A DNA stretch of 64,000 nucleotides from CALJDF01 sp038121105 (GTDB lineage Bacteria > Pseudomonadota > Alphaproteobacteria > SHVP01): assembly GCA_038121105.1 (NCBI GenBank), contig JAYONB010000007.1, positions 128,170 to 192,169 of the forward strand, read 5' to 3'. The notes under the pieces are model-generated. The model did no database searches and was not told where the DNA came from. It saw only the letters and a program-made list of their open reading frames with translations. This document shows, piece by piece, positions 60,277 to 64,000 of the stretch (position 1 is the first letter of the stretch; each line of letters starts with the position of its first letter). Position numbers and translations under genes: made by a program.

Positions 60277-61457
60277 TCCGCGGGTCGCGACCGGAGTGCG
60301 TTAACGGTGAACCCGATGCCGATCGCGCCGAGCAACCCGACACCGAAGATATAGACCGACGACAAGCCCCAGGCTTGGGCAATGGGCTGGCTGACCAGCG
60401 GCGAGCAAAAGTGCCCCAACATCATCGATGCGGTAAGGCCGCCAATGACGCGGCCACGAATAGGCGCTGGCGTCCCCTCCATCGCCCAAACAATGCCGTT
60501 GACGTTGACGACGCCAAAGCCCAGGCCGGCAAGCAACAACCCCGGCATCACCTGCCACAATGTCTCGCCGAGGGACACGATCCCGAATCCGACGACCACG
60601 AGGGCCGCTGCGGGAACGAAGGTGCTTGACGCGGCGCGGACGCGCGCGCGAATGGGGTGGTAGAGCAAGGACCCCAATGCTATGCCCAGCGATGAGGCCG
60701 ATAAGGCGAAACCGCCAATCTGCGCGCCCTCGTAGCCGAGAGACCGGACGTAAAAGGGGATCTGCGTCGGTACGAAGAAAAATGCGATGTTGACCAAGAA
60801 CAACATCGCATAAACGAGCGCGATAAACGCCAACGGCCACTCGCGAAAACGAAGTCGCGGTGCCGCCTTGGCTTCCGCCGTCACTACCGGTTCGGGCAGC
60901 GACTTGGCGCCGAGCGGCACCAATATGAGCGCCGCCAAAAAGACGAAGAACGGCACCCGCCAGTCTATGGACGCCAGAAGCCCGCCGCTGATATTGATCG
61001 CGATGGCGCTGAAATTCACGAAGGCGGTACGTTGACCCAAGAATTTCTGGCGCTCGGGACCGTCGAAATAATCGCCCATCAGGGTCACGGTGGCTGTCAT
61101 CGCCCCGCCAGCCGCGAACCCCAAGAGCAAGCGCGTGAAAAGAAGGACCTCGAGATCGTCTACAAATCCACCCGACGCGCCAAGAAGCGCATAGGCGAAG
61201 ATTGCGCCAAGCAGGAACCGACGTCGCCCGAAACGATCGATAACGGCCCCCGCCAACGGCGCCGAAATAGCGATCCCAATCGACGGCATGACCAGAACAA
61301 GACGCGAGAGGTAGGCCGCGTTGGGATGGTCGGCAAAGTGCGCCAGGAGCTCGGGAATGGCCGGCGAGATCGACGCTGCTTGAAACGGCGCCAAAACGGC
61401 CGCAAAGAGAAGTGTGGTCTTACCGAGAGTCCCAACCGTGTACTCTCGGCCGGTCAT
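60273..61457 (-). CDS. MFS transporter of the catabolic cluster
   Basis: The 394-residue protein has 12 predicted transmembrane helices. Motif A is visible as ISAPLAGAVIDRFGRRRFLLGA in the loop 2-3 region, with a related SLLYHPIRARVR in the second half. It resembles general MFS exporters or uptake permeases of the CynX/Bcr-like kind. Given its neighbours it may import the compound metabolised by the cluster; direction is inferred, not shown. Spacing to the CaiB gene is 22 bp. Confidence 0.8.
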   Translation of the reverse strand: MTGREYTVGTLGKTTLLFAAVLAPFQAASISPAIPELLAHFADHPNAAYLSRLVLVMPSIGIAISAPLAGAVIDRFGRRRFLLGAIFAYALLGASGGFVDDLEVLLFTRLLLGFAAGGAMTATVTLMGDYFDGPERQKFLGQRTAFVNFSAIAINISGGLLASIDWRVPFFVFLAALILVPLGAKSLPEPVVTAEAKAAPRLRFREWPLAFIALVYAMLFLVNIAFFFVPTQIPFYVRSLGYEGAQIGGFALSASSLGIALGSLLYHPIRARVRAASSTFVPAAALVVVGFGIVSLGETLWQVMPGLLLAGLGFGVVNVNGIVWAMEGTPAPIRGRVIGGLTASMMLGHFCSPLVSQPIAQAWGLSSVYIFGVGLLGAIGIGFTVNALRSRPAD

Positions 61458-61479
61458 GCCGCACCCCCCGGGTACGGGA

Positions 61480-62655
61480 TCAGATCGCGCCCGAATCCTT
61501 GAGCGCGGCGACGTCGTCGGCGCTGTAGCCCAAGCCTTCGAGAATTTCGGCGGAATGCTCGCCGTGTTTCGGAAGGTCGAAGTTCACCCGCCCCGGTTCA
61601 TTCTTGAACTTGATCGGAATGCCCATGTGGTCGTTGCCTTGCGGGTCTTTGATCCGCATCTCTCGCGCCCACACCTGGGGCGTATCCCACGCCTCTTCGA
61701 GGTCCATTACCGGCATCCAGCAGATGTCGCGACCTTCGAACCATGCTTCCCACTCGGCACGCGACTTGGTGCGAAACGCGTCGCGCAAAAATTTGATGGC
61801 CGGCCAGTGGCCTTCGCCGGCCGGGCCGGTAACGGGCTCGATGAACTCCGGGCGCTCCAAGCCGTTGAACAACTCTTCTACGAACTTGTGCTCGCCGCCG
61901 CCCAACGCGATGTAGCTGCCGTCTTTGACTTGATAGAGGTTCAGCATCGCGTTGCCGCCATGGGTGCGTTCTTTCAGGCGCTCTGGCGCCTGGCCGCCGG
62001 CAAAGACCGGCCCGAGAATGTTGGGCGACGCGTTCAAGACGGATTCGAACATACTGATGTCCACATAGTCGCCCTCACCGGTCTGCTGACGACGGTACAG
62101 CGCCATCATTATGCCGCCAAACGCGAGGTGTGACGACAGCATGTCGGAGATCGCGACCCCCAAAATCGCGGGGCCGGAATCGCCTTCAGGATTGCGCGAG
62201 AGGCTCAAGACACCGGCGGCCGCGACGGCCGCGGTGTCGTGTGCCGGACGGTCACGCCAGGGTCCGTCCTGACCAAACGCCGACATCGAGCAGTAGACGA
62301 TGCCGGGATTGACGGCCCGCAGCGTGTCGTAGTCGATCCCTAGGCGCTTCATCACACCGGGTCGGAACGATTCGATGAAGACGTCGGCTTCTTTGACGAG
62401 CTTCATCAGGACCTCTTTCGCTGCAGGATCCTTGAGGTTCAGCGTCAGGCCCTTTTTGCCGCGCTGCGTCGTGCGGAACATGACGGTCCAATCGCCCTGG
62501 ACCCAGGGGAAAAATTGTTTGAACCGCGTCGGCTCGGGCGCCTTGGGGTTTTCGATCTTGATCACTTCGGCGCCGTGGTCGGCCATCATCAGCGAGACCG
62601 CCGGCCCCGGCAAAAACAGTGACAAGTCCAGTACTTTGAGCCCTTCGAGTTTCAT
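61480..62655 (-). CDS. CaiB/BaiF family III CoA-transferase, copy 1
   Basis: The 391-residue enzyme has the Frc/CaiB fold. KVLDLSLFLPGPAVSLMMADHGAEVIKIENP is the N-terminal Rossmann-like start, and Asp171 in GVAISDMLSSH is the expected catalytic Asp. It transfers CoA between an acyl-CoA and a carboxylic acid without a free enzyme-CoA ping-pong Glu. It is 30 bp from the second copy and on the same strand, together with the MFS gene. Confidence 0.9.
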   Translation of the reverse strand: MKLEGLKVLDLSLFLPGPAVSLMMADHGAEVIKIENPKAPEPTRFKQFFPWVQGDWTVMFRTTQRGKKGLTLNLKDPAAKEVLMKLVKEADVFIESFRPGVMKRLGIDYDTLRAVNPGIVYCSMSAFGQDGPWRDRPAHDTAAVAAAGVLSLSRNPEGDSGPAILGVAISDMLSSHLAFGGIMMALYRRQQTGEGDYVDISMFESVLNASPNILGPVFAGGQAPERLKERTHGGNAMLNLYQVKDGSYIALGGGEHKFVEELFNGLERPEFIEPVTGPAGEGHWPAIKFLRDAFRTKSRAEWEAWFEGRDICWMPVMDLEEAWDTPQVWAREMRIKDPQGNDHMGIPIKFKNEPGRVNFDLPKHGEHSAEILEGLGYSADDVAALKDSGAI

Positions 62656-62685
62656 GTCTCTCCCCTTGTCATTGGTTCGGCGCAG

Positions 62686-63876
62686 CTAGACCGCGCCTTT
62701 GTCACGAAGTGATGCGATATCGTCGTCGCCATAACCGATTTCCCGGAGGATATCGTCAGTGTTCTCGCCCAAGCCCGGCGCTCGCGTCGTCGGCAAACGG
62801 TTGCCGTCGATCTTAATGGGATTGGCCACGACGCGAACCTGACCTTTGACCGGATGATCGAAACTATGGATCATCTCGCGTTCCTTGACGAAATCGTTCT
62901 CCATGGCATCGGCCAAATCGTAGACCGGGCCGATCGGCACGAAACCGGCAAAGATATCGACCCACTCCTGCACGCTCTTTTCGGCAAAAACCGAGTCGAG
63001 AATTTCATTGAGCGCGGTCGCGTTCTTTTTCCGGGCCGGGAAATCCACGTAATCCGGATGATCGAAAAGGTCCATCCGGCCTGTCTTCTCGCAAATGATC
63101 TGCCAGAACTTGGGCGTCAGGCCCATCAGGAACACCCAACCGTCTTTCGCGGTGTAGAGCTGGCTTGGCACCAACGAGGGATGCGCCGATCGCGGCAACC
63201 GTGGCGTCACGTCGCCTTCGTTGAGATACCACGTCGCCGGGTAGGTGGTTTGGTAGAGCGCCGTGTCGAACAGGGTGCAGTCGATGTCGCAACCGGTTCC
63301 CGTTTCCCGCGCTTTCAGAATGGCGGAGATCAGCGCGAGCACCGTCGTCGTGCCCGTCATCCAGTCGACGATCGAAAGGCCCATGCGGGTGGGCGGACCG
63401 TCGGGTTCGCCGGTAATGGTCATGAACCCAGTCTCGGCTTGCATGAGGTAGTCGTAGCCCGGCCAAGTCGCGCGCGAGCCCTCACGGCCGTAAGCCGACA
63501 GGTGCGCGCACACTAGCGCCGGGTTCACATCCTTCATGTCCTTGTAGGTGATCTTGAGTTTGGCCGGTTGGTCGCCACGCAGATTGTTCATCATGCCGTC
63601 GGCCGTTTTGGCCAATCGGCGCAGGATCTCTTGGCCCTCGGGTTGTTTGAGGTCGAGCGTCAGGCTGCGTTTGCTTTGATTTAGTGTCTGAAAGAACTGG
63701 CTGTCGTTTTCGCCCAATAGATGCGGGGTCACGTGGCGCGACGAGTCGCCCTTGGCATGTGGGTTTTCGATTTTGATGATATCGGCACCCATCGCCGCAA
63801 GATGGCCAGTACCGAAAGGCCCCGCACCATAATGCTCGACCGTAATGACGCGCACCCCTTCGAGAGGACGACTCAT
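62686..63876 (-). CDS. CaiB/BaiF family III CoA-transferase, copy 2
   Basis: The 396-residue enzyme begins with GVRVITVEHYGAGPFGTGHLAAMGADIIKIENPHAKG, and Asp171 in GLSIVDWMTG occupies the catalytic position. It is clearly a paralogue of the previous gene but differs along the whole length. The two may form a transferase pair or act on two substrates. A strong terminator (63906-63929) lies between it and the upstream acyl-CoA dehydrogenase, so it starts a new transcription unit. Confidence 0.9.
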   Translation of the reverse strand: MSRPLEGVRVITVEHYGAGPFGTGHLAAMGADIIKIENPHAKGDSSRHVTPHLLGENDSQFFQTLNQSKRSLTLDLKQPEGQEILRRLAKTADGMMNNLRGDQPAKLKITYKDMKDVNPALVCAHLSAYGREGSRATWPGYDYLMQAETGFMTITGEPDGPPTRMGLSIVDWMTGTTTVLALISAILKARETGTGCDIDCTLFDTALYQTTYPATWYLNEGDVTPRLPRSAHPSLVPSQLYTAKDGWVFLMGLTPKFWQIICEKTGRMDLFDHPDYVDFPARKKNATALNEILDSVFAEKSVQEWVDIFAGFVPIGPVYDLADAMENDFVKEREMIHSFDHPVKGQVRVVANPIKIDGNRLPTTRAPGLGENTDDILREIGYGDDDIASLRDKGAV

Positions 63877-63905
63877 GGCTTACTCCGCAAGACTGAGGAA
63901 AGAGA

Positions 63906-63929
63906 AATGCCCGGCCGAAGCCGGGCATT
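63906..63929 (-). terminator. Intrinsic terminator with UUCG loop after the acyl-CoA dehydrogenase
   Basis: AATGCCCGGC and GCCGGGCATT pair perfectly (10 bp) around a TTCG tetraloop closed by C-G on the minus strand, a very stable hairpin. A short pyrimidine tract (TCTCTTTCC) follows. It lies six bases after the dehydrogenase stop codon. Confidence 0.75.
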
Positions 63930-63935
63930 CAGGAC

Positions 63936-64000
63936 TTAGACAGGATTACGCGCAATCAGTTGTTTGGCGATGATAATGCGCTGCATCTCGTTGGTACCCT
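63936..64000 (-). CDS. Acyl-CoA dehydrogenase, C-terminal end only
   Basis: The last 20 codons before the TAA at 63936 read GTNEMQRIIIAKQLIARNPV. This is the C-terminal EGTNEIQR-type motif of acyl-CoA dehydrogenases, which contact FAD near the carboxyl end. The rest lies outside the window. It fits the acyl-CoA degradation context and would be the gene upstream of the CaiB/BaiF pair. Confidence 0.75.
   Translation of the reverse strand, partial: GTNEMQRIIIAKQLIARNPV

Overview
The window reads as chromosomal DNA of a GC-rich alphaproteobacterium, probably a Rhodospirillales-type lineage. The evidence is the set of alphaproteobacterial families and orders it contains: a plant-type glutamate-cysteine ligase, siroheme synthase-DUF2849-sulfite reductase-DUF934, DUF2093 next to xseA, a DUF374 acyltransferase beside lpxK, and a ribF-ileS-lspA-DUF3035-M16-M16-pgi-mutL train. 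No rRNA, tRNA, CRISPR array, integrase or intact insertion sequence was recognised. Both ends cut genes: an AAC(3)-like acetyltransferase on the left and an acyl-CoA dehydrogenase on the right.

1-4.2 kb is a minus-strand run of a TPR membrane protein, a TylF-like O-methyltransferase, a short threonyl-tRNA synthetase, a SIMPL protein and an AAC(3)-family enzyme. Immediately upstream of the synthetase is the most striking signal in the window. It is a 25-codon leader frame with five consecutive Thr codons, followed by mutually exclusive antiterminator and terminator hairpins. This is a textbook ribosome-mediated attenuator, here placed on a ThrRS gene that lacks the usual N-terminal and editing domains.

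4.2-13.4 kb holds a divergent DUF1127/LysR pair, gshA, rsmE, ubiA, a YGSN-motif hypothetical, a carboxymuconolactone decarboxylase-like protein, a ubiD-family decarboxylase and a membrane adenylate cyclase broken by a one-base shift in a T6 run. 13.5-18.7 kb holds a Bcr/CflA-type transporter and, across a very AT-rich divergent promoter, the siroheme/sulfite-reductase operon. 18.7-25.6 kb has a bactofilin, a TSUP permease, pmbA, an IMPase-family phosphatase, a lipid kinase and a molybdopterin oxidoreductase. 25.8-30.3 kb is an envelope-lipid operon: an MsbA-like ABC exporter, a DUF374 acyltransferase, lpxK and an LpxL-like acyltransferase. It is followed by an M23 factor, DUF2093, xseA and purD.

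34.8-37 kb carries a convergent kinase-like phosphotransferase and acyl-CoA dehydrogenase. They resemble the two halves of mammalian ACAD11 and the LvaA/LvaC pair, which suggests 4-hydroxyacyl-CoA catabolism. 37-51 kb is housekeeping: tadA, a class I glutamine amidotransferase-like hydrolase, rluB, rsmD, mutL, pgi, two M16 proteases, a DUF3035 lipoprotein, lspA, ileS, ribF and a MaoC hydratase. 51.4-64 kb is an acyl-CoA/carboxylate catabolic neighbourhood with an HD-domain oxygenase-like protein, enoyl-CoA hydratase, amidase, PaaK-like ligase, two MmgE/PrpD proteins, an acetyl-CoA hydrolase/transferase, a VOC protein, an MFS permease, two CaiB/BaiF CoA-transferases and the acyl-CoA dehydrogenase end. 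Its substrate cannot be read from the sequence.

Intergenic gaps carry two families of dispersed repeats. One is a TCATCCTGAGG...CGAAGG element. The other is a C-rich/G-rich palindromic element that occurs mostly as inverted, REPIN-like doublets.
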